Of a stretch of DNA of 64,000 nt, positions 34,071-46,853 are shown piece by piece; the stretch's first letter is position 1; the number at the start of each line of letters is the position of its first letter. The position numbers and the translations under genes were made by a program. Where the stretch lies: the NCBI RefSeq assembly GCF_002443255.2, contig NW_019211459.1, positions 23,342,330 to 23,406,329 on the forward strand, written 5' to 3'. This DNA is from Varroa destructor (Eukaryota; Arthropoda; Arachnida; Mesostigmata; Varroidae). The notes under the pieces are model-generated. The model was not told the DNA's origin and did not search any database. It saw nothing but the letters and a program-made list of their open reading frames with translations.

Positions 34071-37000
34071 AGGAAGGCACTTGTGGTTCGTAACCTTCTG
34101 CGTTCAGCGCGTACAAAACGGCTGCCCTAATACCCCCCGTTCATGGCCCTTCTGGACGGCTATTCTCATAAACTTGCATCAAATAGATAGAACTTGCTCA
34201 TTGCAGCTACGTGCACTGTGCTATTTTATTGAAATTATACGAAAACTTGTTCATTGCACAAACAGAATTCACTAAAAGCCAACAATAGATACCAAACCAA
34301 TTTTATGACTTGTTGAAAAATCAAACATCCCAACACTGTGTATTGGGCTTGTAAATGTTTTCCCTAAAGTATCAACCTAAAAAATAATGAATATCATTAA
34401 TCACTGAGTCGTTATTAAAAAAAGAGACTGGTTTTTGCAGAAAGGATTGTAAAGAGTAACCTCGCTTTCTGTTGTTCCTGTAACGAAGTGTATTTATTGC
34501 ATGATGATAAGTTAGCTTCATTAGAGGAGCAGTACTACTATATTTCTCATAGACAAGCCTTTACACAAAGTTCTCCCACTGTTCATGTCAACGGCTTCTG
34601 TTTGTTTCATGGCCACTTAGCTGGGATCATGCCAAGTCTCTGATTAGGGGTCCCATTAAATCTGGCCCCTTTTCGTTGCCTAAACGAAATTCTGCACACC
34701 GACGACTTCTTGAAGTCTGAATCGCGCTTGACAATAGCGTGGCCACAATTAGCATTTCAGTCCACTCCCATTCGAGCGAATTGAAAAAATCAAAGAGGTC
34801 CGCTATCTAAAGCCAACTCGTAAAGAATTATAGTGGCTGGATTCAAATTCAAATACTCTACTTAGCAGCAACTGTTGACGCTTGCTTTTCTAGCTTATTC
34901 CCATGAGATCTGACTATATCGTGTGTTCGTCCCTGTAACCGCTCCCAAGTTCAGCGTACGTTGTCTCGTTAGATCTTAAGAGTTGTATCTATTTTAGTCC
35001 TTCTTGGTTGAAGTAAGCTTCCTGTCGCAGGGGAAGCTTATCGTTTCTATTATAAAGCTTCATAGTTTTTTTTATACTTTTCGCCTAAAAACTAGCGGAT
35101 AATTCCTTCAATAGACAAGCCATAAATAACGCTTCAATCGCAGACCGGTGTTCATCACACATTCATTCACGGTTGATTGTTTGGACGACGAACGAAACTG
35201 AGAGTTGTCCTCAAACGTAAACACGGGACCAAGCTAGCTACCTTTGCAGGGAACCTCATTCATGCTTTTTTTAATAGTAGTAGTAGATTTTACACGAATG
35301 TATATTTAAATGATTGCCTAATCTCTACTAATTTACATAACTCAGTGGTACGACACTTTGTTTTTCAAATAAGCTACAGAAAAGCAATGGTCCGTCGTTT
35401 AGTATTAAAGGTACTGCTATTACGCATTTATAAGAGTAATCGCTATCCCCATGACAATACCTGTAGCGACAATTCATTTTGGAAAATACTGACAGCTTAT
35501 CGACCATTGAAGACAGCAAGCCTAACGAGGGGGGTATAACGTCTCCCGAGAAAGCCGGCTCAATGAGCTTTTTTTAAGAAAGACTTACGATCATCAGTAC
35601 ACCAAGCAGCAATCAATTTCCCAAACTATGCATTCAATCATACCTACTTCAATCAGGATCTTCAGATACGTATCACCTGACGTTCCGCTTATTTTTCCAT
35701 CCAGGTTATTTCACTCCTAGTTGTTTATTCTCTTTATCCTACCGATTCTATTAATATTTTCTTATGGTTGCTACATGGAACACTGTGAAGTTGTTAAAAA
35801 CTCGGCTGTTTGGCTACTTTACAACCATATTATTACCGCCACGGTCACTGCAGCCACAACCATCTCAGCCATGTGCGACTAGCGATTCCTGTTATGCCGT
35901 ACTTTGCTCGTGTTATAGCCCCTACTAGCCTGCTGCATTGCGCTGTGTATTGGGCATTTTCTGCTGATTCGGGCCTGGGTTTGCGCCAGGCCCTTCTGCT
36001 GTTGTTGTCGCTAGTTGCCTGCTAATGCCAGCCGAACACGCGTGGGCACGTATGATCACGCTTGTCGGACACGTCTCTCAGGGTTTGTTGTCCTCGTCCA
36101 CGGGGTCAGCCAGGCCTTGGCAGGCCCAGAGGTCCGCAGCAAACTACCGACAGCCAAACCGCCGCTATGTCGCCGTGCCACTGTTCAGCTGGAAGGGTGT
36201 TTTGATAATTCTTATAAAATAGCCCGTCATTTGTGTGCAATCCTGGCTTCGCCCATTCAGCCATGAAGCGCCCCTAAGCTTCACGCAGCTCGGCGTTGTT
36301 CATTTTTGTTCATTGCATGGATTCTTGCGTGCAAGCTCCTGTGTCGGAACACCCACGTGCGTCTGATGCCCAGGCCGTACGATGTGTGCGTGTTTGTCGT
36401 TTCCCACTCCATGTCTCGCCTCTCGTTTCGCACTACGATGCGCGAAAATGCTGTTTGTTTACCAAAAGACTAGACCGAAGCAGGAGTAAGCGTGATACGA
36501 CGATCACGACCGCGAGCAAAGCCACATCCTTAAACAATACCAGGCGTAGCAGCAAGTAGGGCAGGCCAGGCCAGCCGACAGTTATTATAGTCGCTCACAA
36601 CAGGCGCAACGAATAATGATGTCCATGCATCTTGATGCCATTACCCTTGGTTAGGCACCGTTAATAGGAAAACGAAAATGACATAGTTTTAAAGAATTGC
36701 CACTATTAAGGCGAGCAATTGCTACAGTTACTTCTGTTCTATAGAAGGAAAAAGGGAATTTTAAACGGGCCGTACCCGTTACAAAGGAAGAGATAATCTA
36801 GCTAAGGTCTCGATTGTCCTTCTACGTTTCGAGCATCTCAACCTTCGCGTTTTGAATACGTCTGCTGGCTGTATGTCTTTACGTACGTATATGCAAATTA
36901 TGAGAGGACTATTGCCTCAAGCACTGTCCATCTTGGTCTGCCTCTTGGTAGCCGAGAGAGTGAGAAACCAACTAACCAATTCTGGATCTTCATGCTCGTC

Positions 37001-38237
37001 ACACCGTATCCATACGGAAGCCGCTGGAGGAGACAGAGTCGGCAGGGGTAGGCATTCCTCAATCGTAGGCCACCAGCGCCATCACTCCCGCAGCTAAATA
37101 CCATCTTCACAGCTTTCGTTCACGGCTGAAACCCCGGCAGCTACACCGAATCGTTCTTCTCCAACTTGCCTATTGCTTTCACCATCTATTTAGTCCGCTG
37201 TCTGTACCACTAGTGCGAGTGTACTGTCGAAGTCGTAGACTTAAAAGTTTAACTACGACTATCGTACCCTTAACTGTATTACTTTATAGCGTGTTGCATG
37301 GTAAGCATAGTCGACGGCTTGGCGCGTCCACAGCTACACTCTAGACAAGCAAGTAGTCCGCTCAATGGCATACCCGCATATGTGCCCAATATCCGATTGA
37401 GTCGAAAGCGCCGCATGGAACGACTCGTTCTCGTCTGTTTCCCCGCCAGCCCACTTTACATACAACACCATTCCTAGCTCCTACTTCTACCAATTTCAAG
37501 TTCAAGTGGCTGTATTTCGTGCTTGACCGTATACCTTCAATGGCCTATTGGCCATAAACCGATGGCCTGTTAGGAGGAGAAAAGAGCAACGCCATCTATG
37601 AAACAAATTCACTGAACACTGACCCCGACGATACTGTTTCCATGATAGCGGTTTTAAGACATGATTATATATATTTATGTCTGTATTTGTGGTGGTCCAC
37701 TTCTGATGGGAATCAGAGACTCTTATTGCATAGAGCATTTTGTTTCGTTGCTCGTCGACGACGCCCAAAAAAGTGTTATTTTAAGACATTTCTAAACGTC
37801 TCGGAGAATATGAACGCGTACATGTGAGGTTTTTTTTGCAATGTTTTTCTAAAACCTACTAAAATGTCCATATGTCTAATATGTATATTAATATTCCATG
37901 ATTTGTATGTACGTATGATGTAGTGTCTGTATCCTGGTAAATTTTCAGTTTTCTGCAAGAACGTTAACGCCAAAACGTGAGGTACTGCTTATATAGTAAA
38001 AAGCGCCTGTATTTCAAGGTAATCTTGGATATGATGATAGAATAAAATAGAAACCATATAAGTTATCACCTGCAATTAATGATGACAGTTTCCAGAACGG
38101 CTTTGATAACGTTCCACAAGAAATCGACGAAATATTTTTAAATAAGCTTCAACAATCTATTCTTGGAGAATAATATACAATATATCTATTAGAGCTGTAT
38201 GCTATCATTATGCCATAGTTCAGAAGGCAGCTGCTGA
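34071..38237. other. No supported gene
   Basis: Largely AT-rich to 35800, then a GC-richer stretch at 35800-37500, then AT-rich again to 38200. A 120-codon plus frame at 35177-35539 and a plus frame at 36852-37097 have no recognisable product. Confidence 0.4.
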
Positions 38238-38252
38238 CCTGTGGTACACAGG
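38238..38252. other. Small hairpin CCTGTG-GTA-CACAGG
   Basis: A perfect 6-bp stem. The same CCTGTG/CACAGG words recur in the larger structure at 38319-38386. Confidence 0.5.
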
Positions 38253-38318
38253 CGTTTCTGGCTCCGTGATGATTACAGGACTGCCTTGAAGCTCCTAGAA
38301 GCGCCTACTACACATACA

Positions 38319-38386
38319 GCCACAGGCGCCCTGCGACATCAGCTTCCCGCAAGTGATGCCGCAGGCCACAACTTTCCTGTGGCCTG
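38319..38386. other. Nested stem-loop with an alternative fold
   Basis: The outer arms GCCACAGG (38319-38326) and CCTGTGGC (38376-38383) enclose an inner hairpin. In the inner hairpin CCTGCG (38330-38335) pairs with CGCAGG (38360-38365), CATCA (38337-38341) with TGATG (38354-38358), and CTT with AAG, around CCCGC; one A/C mismatch and one bulged G interrupt it. An alternative 9-bp hairpin, CAGGCCACA (38362-38370) with TGTGGCCTG (38378-38386), competes with both stems. The 65-70 base size is like a microRNA precursor, but the 3 by 10 internal loop is not typical. No known family is recognised. Confidence 0.6.
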
Positions 38387-38923
38387 TGTCTCCTGACTTG
38401 TCTTACGCTGTCCTGTCCGTCAGATAATTTACTGCGAGAGCACTAAGTACTCTGAGGGTTGCGGTCTTTAGTTATTCTGCTGTCCAACGGCAGCAGCGGT
38501 GGCATCTGTAACTGTAGTAGCAGGGTGCTAGCGACTGCTGTAATCGTACATTCGTCCGAGTCAACTCGGAGCCACAAACGGCCATAACCTGAATGGCCTT
38601 TTGCCTGAATTGCCTTCCTGGTTTGTCTCCGTTCGTTCTGTTCCGTTCACGTCTCATCCTGTCTGAGCTTCTTACCCTACTTCACTTGGTTTTCCTGTCT
38701 CTTTCTTCGGATTCTCTTCCTTCCCACTTCTCCCTCTGTCTCTCTCTCCTTCTATCTCATTCCGACTCCATGGAAGTACGATGACGACGAGCAGGAGTTA
38801 AGTCGCTCTTCTACACTTTACTCCTAGCTTGTTCCCAGGAACGGGCTTGTCGCGACAGCTGCCTGGAGCTTGCGCTGGTTAGTGGAGTTACACCGCTAGA
38901 ATTGGCGTACCGGCTGCCATGTA
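38387..38923. other. No gene seen; pyrimidine-rich part at 38590-38770
   Basis: A C/T-rich plus strand (TCCCTCTGTCTCTCTCTCC) without an exact repeat unit. A short plus frame has no recognisable product. Confidence 0.45.
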
Positions 38924-38958
38924 GAAAAGTCGCAGCAGACTGGTCGCTGCGATTTTTC
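38924..38958. other. 13-bp stem-loop with one wobble
   Basis: GAAAAGTCGCAGC (38924-38936) pairs with GCTGCGATTTTTC (38946-38958); one G-T pair, 9-base loop. The T run in the right arm is reminiscent of a Pol III stop, but no promoter boxes were seen upstream. Confidence 0.6.
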
Positions 38959-41900
38959 AACCACCACCATCGTCGTACCGGTGAGCTCTGCGGCGGAACT
39001 CCGCTTCGGCCCAGGCAGGGGTTAACGGGGATGTGAAGGGGGCACTGTGTTTGGAACGAGGTTTATCGGACTCACGTGGGAGCTCACATACGAAAAAGGA
39101 ACGCAGCCAGGGGGCGCTGTAGAGGAAAGGAATTCAGGGGAAAGAGACTCTGCGCAAAAGTAGGATCGCGAGGACCGGACGATTGCGGTACAGACGAGGG
39201 ATCTCCTACGTTAGTTCACAGGAGAAGGGGGGATGCGGGGTCTTTTGAGTACCGGAAGTCAAAATGACCACTGGTTGCACACCGTCCACTGGCAGGCCTC
39301 TCGACAGACGCACAGGTCAGCCGCGAATGAACCGTACATGCCGCTATAGCAGTAGTCAGCGCAGCTGGGTAACCAGTGGTGATGAAGAGAAACCGGTACG
39401 TGACCTCAACGAGGCAACAGGAGAAGCTTGAGTGAAGACTTCAGAGGTTGGAGCACTCTCACTATGGCGACAGACACCTCATTCGAGATACGGAGCAGAT
39501 GGTGGCGACGAGAAAAGGATAATGCAGGAACAGCCTCCATGTCATCCTAGCATTCAGGAATAGCTATGTCGGTTCGACACAACAATCATGATGACGTTGA
39601 CGGCCACAGCAATAGCAACCGGGAGCGTGACGATAATAGCTTGGTATAATATATAATGGGAGTACGAAAATGCATATGCAGTTAACATATAGACGTTGCA
39701 ACTGACAATTAAGCTAAGCGTGTAAAGGCACGTAGGCAGCTACTGAAAAAATAACTTTCGAGGCTATTCAGTTTTTCTGTTTATAATAGGGACGTGAAAG
39801 ACTTGCTTAATTTGAGGGACACATATATGCTGGCTTATCTAGCACAATTCTATGTAATTGAATTCCACTGAGTGGTTGTATTGTTGGGTGAGTACCATAG
39901 CAAGTTGTCGATTTTCAAAAACGAAAGCATGAGCGGATAAACGCTTTTAGAATCATCCGGCGTGTTTTTAAGTACATTAAGCGGAACGACAGACAGAGCG
40001 TATAATTTTTACACCTTTTTAGTCGATAACTGATCCTAGAAAGGACCCCTGTACATGGTCCACGGCTATAGGCACCTTTTATAAATGGACTCGTTCAAGG
40101 TCTAAACCTTTCCTTAGCTGTAATATCTCTATCACTAGACCTTATCGTGATGCGTTTCGCATATCACAAACAAACTAGAAGCGGCTGTATCAATTGTGCT
40201 GTTCGCAAACACAATATCGCCCGTATGTAGATCTGTGCGGGACAATATGATGGACGTTACTAAGCAACAGTGTGCTCGGTTACAGCGGTCTACAGAGGTG
40301 GTTATAGCACTGTTATAGCCGCATACATTTGTACGCAGTGTTCATATCGCCTTTTTCTCCATATCGTCGTATTTATATATATATATCTTTCCCACATGGG
40401 TGTCTAACGGAGTCTGGCCAACCGTTAAGATGACGGTTTTCCTTGCCCTATCGGATGCCGAGCCCTCGTCTTTCGGTGGGGTAGCTTCGTTTTTCCGTAT
40501 GGGGCAGAGCCGTCAGCGGCGTACAACGGCTTGCTATACCGGCTTGCGGGTTCGGTTCAGCAAATGACGAGCAATAAACGATATATTGTCGGGCCCACCA
40601 GTCTGTATACCTTACCTCTGTCCGACCCTTTATACTCCCCACACAGTCGAGGCGTCAGCATCGGTAACACTAGCAGTAGCAGCGGCAACACCACTACGAC
40701 CACCTATCGACATGTTCCACTCCCCTGGGCGAATCGCGTTCACATCTTTGTAGCAGTCGTATTGTTTCTGCCATTCTTGTCGTCGTTAGCATAGCTGTTA
40801 TTCTGCCGTCTCTAACCCGGGGTCAACCAGTGAGATCATTCCGCAGCGGCGTCCTTCCGTCGATTCCGGTGTACACAAAGTCGAGGCTAATGGGTGGCGT
40901 TGGCGATCGGCGTCGCGGTGCCTAGCGCTACCCAAAATGGAAGAGTACCGGCTTACAAGATCAGACCGTGTATGTATATATGTGTGTATGTGTTCGCGCC
41001 TCTACTTGTACATATAGAATCCTATAAAGGGCTGCTACAGAAGAGAATGAAACGAGTACAAGGCTAGTATTTTGCAATCTGCAATTGAGAGGGGCCAAAA
41101 GAACAATTCAGACCTCAGTCTTACCAGATACCGTCCACATTGCACTCGCAGCATCTAGCGTGCAACACCGTCGATACCTCGTCTTGACACGATTTCCAGC
41201 TGCGGAAGAAAGGAATTGGGCAGCAGAAAAGCGTTTCATTGACATCCTGTAGCATTTATCCGTATTCGTGTACACTTACGTGCGTGTGTGTACTCCAATT
41301 GCTTTAGCGCATAAAGGATCCTGTCACGAGACCTTACCGCCGTACAGCTGCCACACAGCGCATGCCGTTGCCATAATGCAGACTTCGTTTTTCGGTGGTA
41401 GGTGTGGGCAGCTCACGGGCGAACTACTATCGGTGAAGCTAGTCTTCATCAGATGGTTTTTTTCTCGGATTGCTCCGGCAGCCTGGACCTCTCTTTCCTA
41501 GGTTTTTCCTCCATGAGCCTTCAGCCGCCAATGGCTACCGGATTAACATCGTCGGCAGGCAGCGATGAAAGCTGATGGAAGCGCCAGATGTCAAAGACGG
41601 CAGGCAGTCCCGTTATAGGGCTGAAACTAGTAACCAATCCAGCGTTTCACCGTTGGCCAAAGCCTCGACTGCTACATCGAGTGTGTAGTGAGCTGACCTA
41701 TTGAACCTATGGAAAGGATGGCGCATAGAAAAGAAGACGTACCAGGCACTACTAAGCGCACCAGGCTGAAAGACAGCTTGCACAGTTCAGATGCCGCGGC
41801 GACCTGCCCCATCGGACTAGTACTGTATGCGATATGGAGCTTCATTGCGCGGAATCCACACATATTATTTTTGCCTGTCAAAAGAAGGAACCCAAAGGCA

Positions 41901-42925
41901 CTGGTTGTGGAATCTGAATTTATACAGAATAAGCGGAAGAGGAAACAATCAAGATTGCCGAAAATAATTGGGATTTGTCTCATTAACACTAATATTACAC
42001 ATCTGTACAATATTGGCATATTTGTTATGTATTAATATAGCCAACGACTGGAGGTAAAGTTAGCCTATCTAATGAGCTGTACTGCAGTTAGGGTGGCCAT
42101 GTGAAATTTACGAGCATGTGACAGTCGGATGTGGTGTTACTCAGGAGATTATGATAAGTTAGGTATACGTGACGCCTGAAATATTCAAGAATTTAAGAGC
42201 AACGTCCTTTGGCACGATGTTGTATGGTTGCTTATGGCTGGCTCACTTCGAAGAACAACTACTCAATTCAATGTCTCCGCAATTCCAATTCTAATTTGGT
42301 GTTCGTCAATAGGACATCATGACGGCTCGATGAATAAACTTTCTATTTCTTCTTTAAACCTGTGCACGGCACGATGCTTTATGGGTATCTTAGCATTTTT
42401 GTTGAAGTATTAGCTCATGGAGATAGGCCAAGTTGTACGATTCCTTATTGAGCATGAAAACAACTAAAGGTATGTATGCTCAAATTAAACTTCAATTGTA
42501 TACGTATTCGAACATCTCCATAGTTCCATAACTTTTTTGTGAGCTTATTAGCTCCAACCCGTCTAAACGTTGCTCTCTAAGGGACTTACGTAGAATCAAT
42601 GTGCCTACGGTTGAGTCATTCAGTTTCGGTGAATTATTTCGAGCTGAGTTGTGTGGTCTGGCCTATACCACGTATCGTAACTGCCATTGCTCAAGACAGC
42701 AGGAGGTGTTGTATAACCACCTTGCCATCCGGTGGATAAATGGTGCTACACTTATTATTAAGTAGTGCAGTATATGCTTTCTCCGACCCATTCTACCCCT
42801 CACTTCCCTTTGCCCCATATCGGGTAAGCTCTAAGTCTAACGCAGTTAACAAAGCGGGTCCTACCCGAAACGAAATCGCTTTTTTGCCCCAGCCTACCCT
42901 TACACATGCCAAACGTTTGGGCCTT
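38959..42925. other. No supported gene
   Basis: GC-rich at 38960-39640 and 40400-41560, AT-rich between. A short TA tract lies near 40374-40386. Overlapping frames of 108 (plus) and 115 (minus) codons at 41672-42035 have no recognisable product. Confidence 0.4.
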
Positions 42926-42946
42926 AACAACAACAACAACAACAAC
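42926..42946. repeat. (AAC)7 microsatellite
   Basis: Seven AAC units, read as an Asn run in a 146-codon plus frame (42740-43180) that has no other recognisable feature. Confidence 0.9.
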
Positions 42947-44877
42947 CGTTCCTTAACGGATCGCGATTGCAGTGATTTTCAATGTAAGATCGACCTCTAT
43001 TGCGGGGTCCTTCTCCTGCTTCAATATATCTATATTATTGCACTTTTGCCTGTAGTTGGCAAAGAGGCTCGACACGCCTGCCACGATCGACCTGAGGAGC
43101 CTAACTTTGAAAGTATGCAGGACATTTTATTTTTCAGGCAAAACAAAGCCTCTTGTTTTGACAGGCGATCACTCTATTAAAGTTAAAAATAAAAACCACG
43201 TGTATGTATTGATGTTGATGGATTACATATTTATATAAAAATTAGAATTTGTATTTACATTGCGCAATTTCGACAACTATTTTTATTATCAATTCGGATT
43301 TTGCATAGCATCAATATCACTAACTGAGATATACTGATGAAGAACTTCGGATTTATTATTATTAGCCTAAAGAAGCGCACCTGGCCGCATAGCTTTTGGC
43401 TTGGGCGTGTAAGTCCCTTTGTTTCTGTGAGAGGCATCACTTTTTTTTCTAATTTGTTTGAATTAATTAAGATTTCTGCTATAGTAACTACAACTGAAAC
43501 ATAAATGACGCAAACAGAGTAACCCGTGAATTTCTCAGCCGTCCCGGACGCAAAAGTGGATGACAGGTTCACAATTCCGTGACCGTAGTGAATGTATTGA
43601 GCATCGAAAAATAACTTCACGGGAGACGATGTGAATGCCCTAGTGGCCTCACAGCCTATGCGCTTAGGCAAATTATGTGGGAAAGAGCGCACGAGAAATA
43701 GATGGACGAAGTAGATTTTAAAAGGTAACAGGGTGGGTGCACTATCACCAACCATGGTTCAACCAGGCCCTTCGGTGAGCATTGCATTCAACCCTCATCG
43801 AATTTGGCGCAGGACTCGAATAGAATTGAGAGTGCTGTTCGCTCTGATGGACCAGGCTGAGTCCAATGAAGCCAGGAAAGGCCAGGAAAGCAAACCCTTA
43901 AACGAACCCCCGAGCGGCCTTCGCGGCCCCAGTTCTTTCAGGCGACATCCAGACACAAGCGAAGACAACGACACCAGATGATAATTAATGACGTTTTCAT
44001 AGAGAGAGAGAAAAAGTCACTAAACGCGCGAAGTGGGGTAACCGAACAGAATCTGTTAACTGAACGACAGCCCCAATGCCGCTGGAGACACAGCAAAGAA
44101 GCACATTTTATGAGCACCCTCATCCCAGGCCCTTTTGCTGTAAAGCTATATCCACTCTCTCATACTTGCCGTCATGGCTACGTCGCGTCCGTGCCTCTGT
44201 GCGAACTTAAAGCTCATTTATTTGGTTTGGGAATTTGGAAAAACATTTCAAGTGTATAGGACTGCTATGGTGGTATAAGTTATTGAAAATCTGTCTTGTT
44301 AACATTGTTCTTTCTGTGCTACAATTAACTTTTTTATGTATGTTTAAAAACCTGAAACTATCAAACTGGATACTCGCGCATCAACTCGCCAATAATCGCC
44401 CGATTGCTTTTCTGATTAATATGCTTGTACATTTGTTATAGATAACATTTATAAGTTAGATAGATCATTATTGTCTTATTGTGTCGAAGTATGTGGAATT
44501 TGTTACTGCACGTCCTTTCGGCCTACATCGCTGCCCATATTAGGTACCATATGACACACCTCTGGTATTGATACTGGGTATACGTGTAGTCTCTAATATT
44601 TGATACCGAAGACGCGAAACAATCAAGGTTGGTCACAGTTCCATGAACTTCTCCGACTAATCGTCCGTCGCACGTCCGTTGTACCAAATGAGAAATGTTG
44701 TACTTGTATTTTTACACTCATTGGCCAAATATGAACAATAAAAAAAAGCTGCAAGCCCATAGGCTAATAGAGATTAGCCATTCTTTGTCAAATAGCGCCA
44801 ATCACTATTAACCAGAACCGACAGGACTATGATCAACAGTCTTAGCTGTAGCCATCAAGCCGTTGTTTTGGCCAGAA
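42947..44877. other. No supported gene
   Basis: A 10-bp perfect tandem GCCAGGAAAG lies at 43871-43890. A 166-codon minus frame at 43255-43755 has no recognisable domain and poor protein character. AT-rich at 43180-43330 and 44230-44480. Confidence 0.4.
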
Positions 44878-44937
44878 ATGTTTTCCACCAAATAGAAGAA
44901 AAAATCTCTTCTTGGTGGTACACGCACCTGAAAACAT
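44878..44937. other. Two-part imperfect hairpin
   Basis: The outer stem ATGTTTTC (44878-44885) pairs with GAAAACAT (44930-44937). The inner stem CACCAA (44886-44891) pairs with TTGGTG (44912-44917), and GAAGA (44895-44899) with TCTTC (44907-44911) around a 7-base loop. An unpaired stretch of about 12 bases lies on the right arm only. Confidence 0.55.
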
Positions 44938-45888
44938 ATTCATAGGTCAGCCTGTTTTACCCTTGTGCCTGTCCTTTTTTATATGGATCACTGCTCCGTG
45001 AGAAAGGACATAACAGACGAAGAGAATTTGCAGTAGAATCACTATTTGTCCAAGTTACTCGTTGGTGACTCGTTAACTCGGTCACCTACGGTACGAACCA
45101 CGGACGCTTGAATGGCTGCATTCGCTTTACGGCAGGGTAAAACCTACAACTACTCGATCTTGGATGAGTATGTTGTGTTTGGGCTAAGCAACACAGGGGA
45201 AGAGATAGGACAGGGGTACCGTCGTCAAAGGAGCATTTGCTTGCCATTTCGAGGACATTCGGAAGTCGCAATGAATGCACCTCGATGAAGTGCATCATAA
45301 GTCGCGGCGGCACCGCTTCGGCCGTCGCCATTATCGTCAGGCACCGTCACCCGTATGCTCATCACCATCATCATTGCAATCTGCGTCACTACCAACGACG
45401 ACCACAACAGCGACACCGTGGCTTGCAACATGGAGATCAGCTTCCTGATGGAGTGTGGGAGGCATGCAACCTCAGGAGGGGGCACAGTGTAAGGCCTTCC
45501 ATGAAAGCCACCATGGCTCCTTGTTTGGCGGAACCTCAGGCTGCAGAGTTTGGACCGCATATACACAGCTCGGGTCTCGCCCATATGCGTCAGTTACCGG
45601 AACCGGACGTGAGCCCGATTTGTTCTGCCGAGTGACTAACTCAGTCTCAGTCTGGAGGAGTCTTTTGCCTGCTTTCTGTTCGCGGCGCGTACTCGTGATG
45701 GTGCTGCTCCTCCTGGTAGAGCCCATTTCTTCCCTGAGGCTTACTTTTAGTACATGTAGCCGTCCAAATAGAGCGCGCACGGGATTCACGTTGAATATAA
45801 ATCGTCACGAGGCACGAGCTAAACAGGTGTTCGGTCCTCCACAGGACTGTGGTCGTCATACGTAGATCCAGTTATATCGCGTGTACTG
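44938..45888. other. No supported gene; GC-rich from 45080
   Basis: Overlapping open frames on both strands (132 and 136 codons plus, 119 and 105 codons minus) without recognisable products; mutual overlap suggests GC composition and not coding. Confidence 0.4.
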
Positions 45889-46050
45889 GGTATATGATAG
45901 CTTAATGGGTAAACAATTTGCCTGCTAATGTTAGGGATGCGTTGTGGTATTGGTTCGAACCCGAACATAGACAGACTACTTTTCATGCTGGGAGGTAGTT
46001 GTCTGACGGGGTGCCGTTGGTGATACGGGGCGTAGAACTCGAAACATAAA
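45889..46050 (+). repeat. Full-length tRNA-derived SINE (copy B)
   Basis: A-box ATAGCTTAATGGG (45898-45910), TTTGCCTGCTAATG, B-box GGTTCGAACCC (45952-45962), then a tail starting GCTGGGAGG near 45988 and ending GGGGCGTAGAACTC near 46040. The anticodon-loop equivalent CTGCTAA equals that of tRNA-Ser(GCT), and the 22 bases between TAAT and the B box suit a class II tRNA. Head and tail both align with the minus-strand copy at 34 kb, which establishes a dispersed family. The antisense reading contains GFEPIPQRI, nearly the same as GFEPTPQRI at the other copy. Confidence 0.75.
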
Positions 46051-46853
46051 GAATACCGTAAACTACGTCGTCGTAGATAGGTATGGCTGGCGTTCACCCC
46101 TCCACGAAGTCCTGAAAAGAAAGGCTAGTCTTGTCGGCGATACATGTGTAGTAGTAACGATCTTAACGAAAGATTAAGCTTAAGAAATCGTCTAAAATAC
46201 TGACGTTTGTTGCGGGATAGCGACACTGATGAACAAGAGCGAAACCAACTGAAAGGCAATACAGCAATCTGTTCAAATATGTGCCTCATTATTATAGCAA
46301 CAATTCACCGGCAACGTTATTTACGTTATATTGGCTTTCCTTTCTGTAGTTTCCTTTCTTAACAACATTTACCGCAATTGCCGTGTGCTCGATGGCCTCC
46401 TGCTCTAGGACCTACACATCCAGCGAAACACGATTTATAGCGCCAACACAATAACGCCCCTGACAGGCGTTTTCACTGCCGTTGTGATCGCCGTTAGCCG
46501 ATCTTCGTTATCCAGCTCTATCTCAGTTCGTACCCCCCCCCCCCCCTTCCTTCCTTCCTTTGCCCGACGAAAAATTCTGACTGTTCAAGCAATGCTGCTC
46601 TTGTTGTCGTTGCCCGGCTGCAGCATTGTTGTTCCACAAGCTACTACCGCCACTTTTCGAGATTCAAAGGATCCGGCAACGTCGTCCGTCTACAAGACAC
46701 CACATTAAATCGCAATATCCGTTTGGTATTAAGGATACAGGCACATACATTGCTGCTGCTCTAGCTGTCTCCATCGCCTCGAAACTGCGGAGTCTGACTC
46801 GCTGGTACGGCTGAAGCTTCGGAGTTTGAGCCATCGACAACACTGAAGCTTGT
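46051..46853. other. No gene seen; C-run and TTCC tandem inside
   Basis: Bases 46480-46700 are GC-rich with short plus frames. Confidence 0.45.
46533..46563. repeat. C14 run followed by (TTCC)n
   Basis: Fourteen C at 46533-46546, then about four TTCC units. Confidence 0.9.

Noticed and set aside
33864..34130. 88-codon plus ORF
   Set aside because: It is the antisense of SINE copy A; the same peptide pattern appears antisense at copy B.
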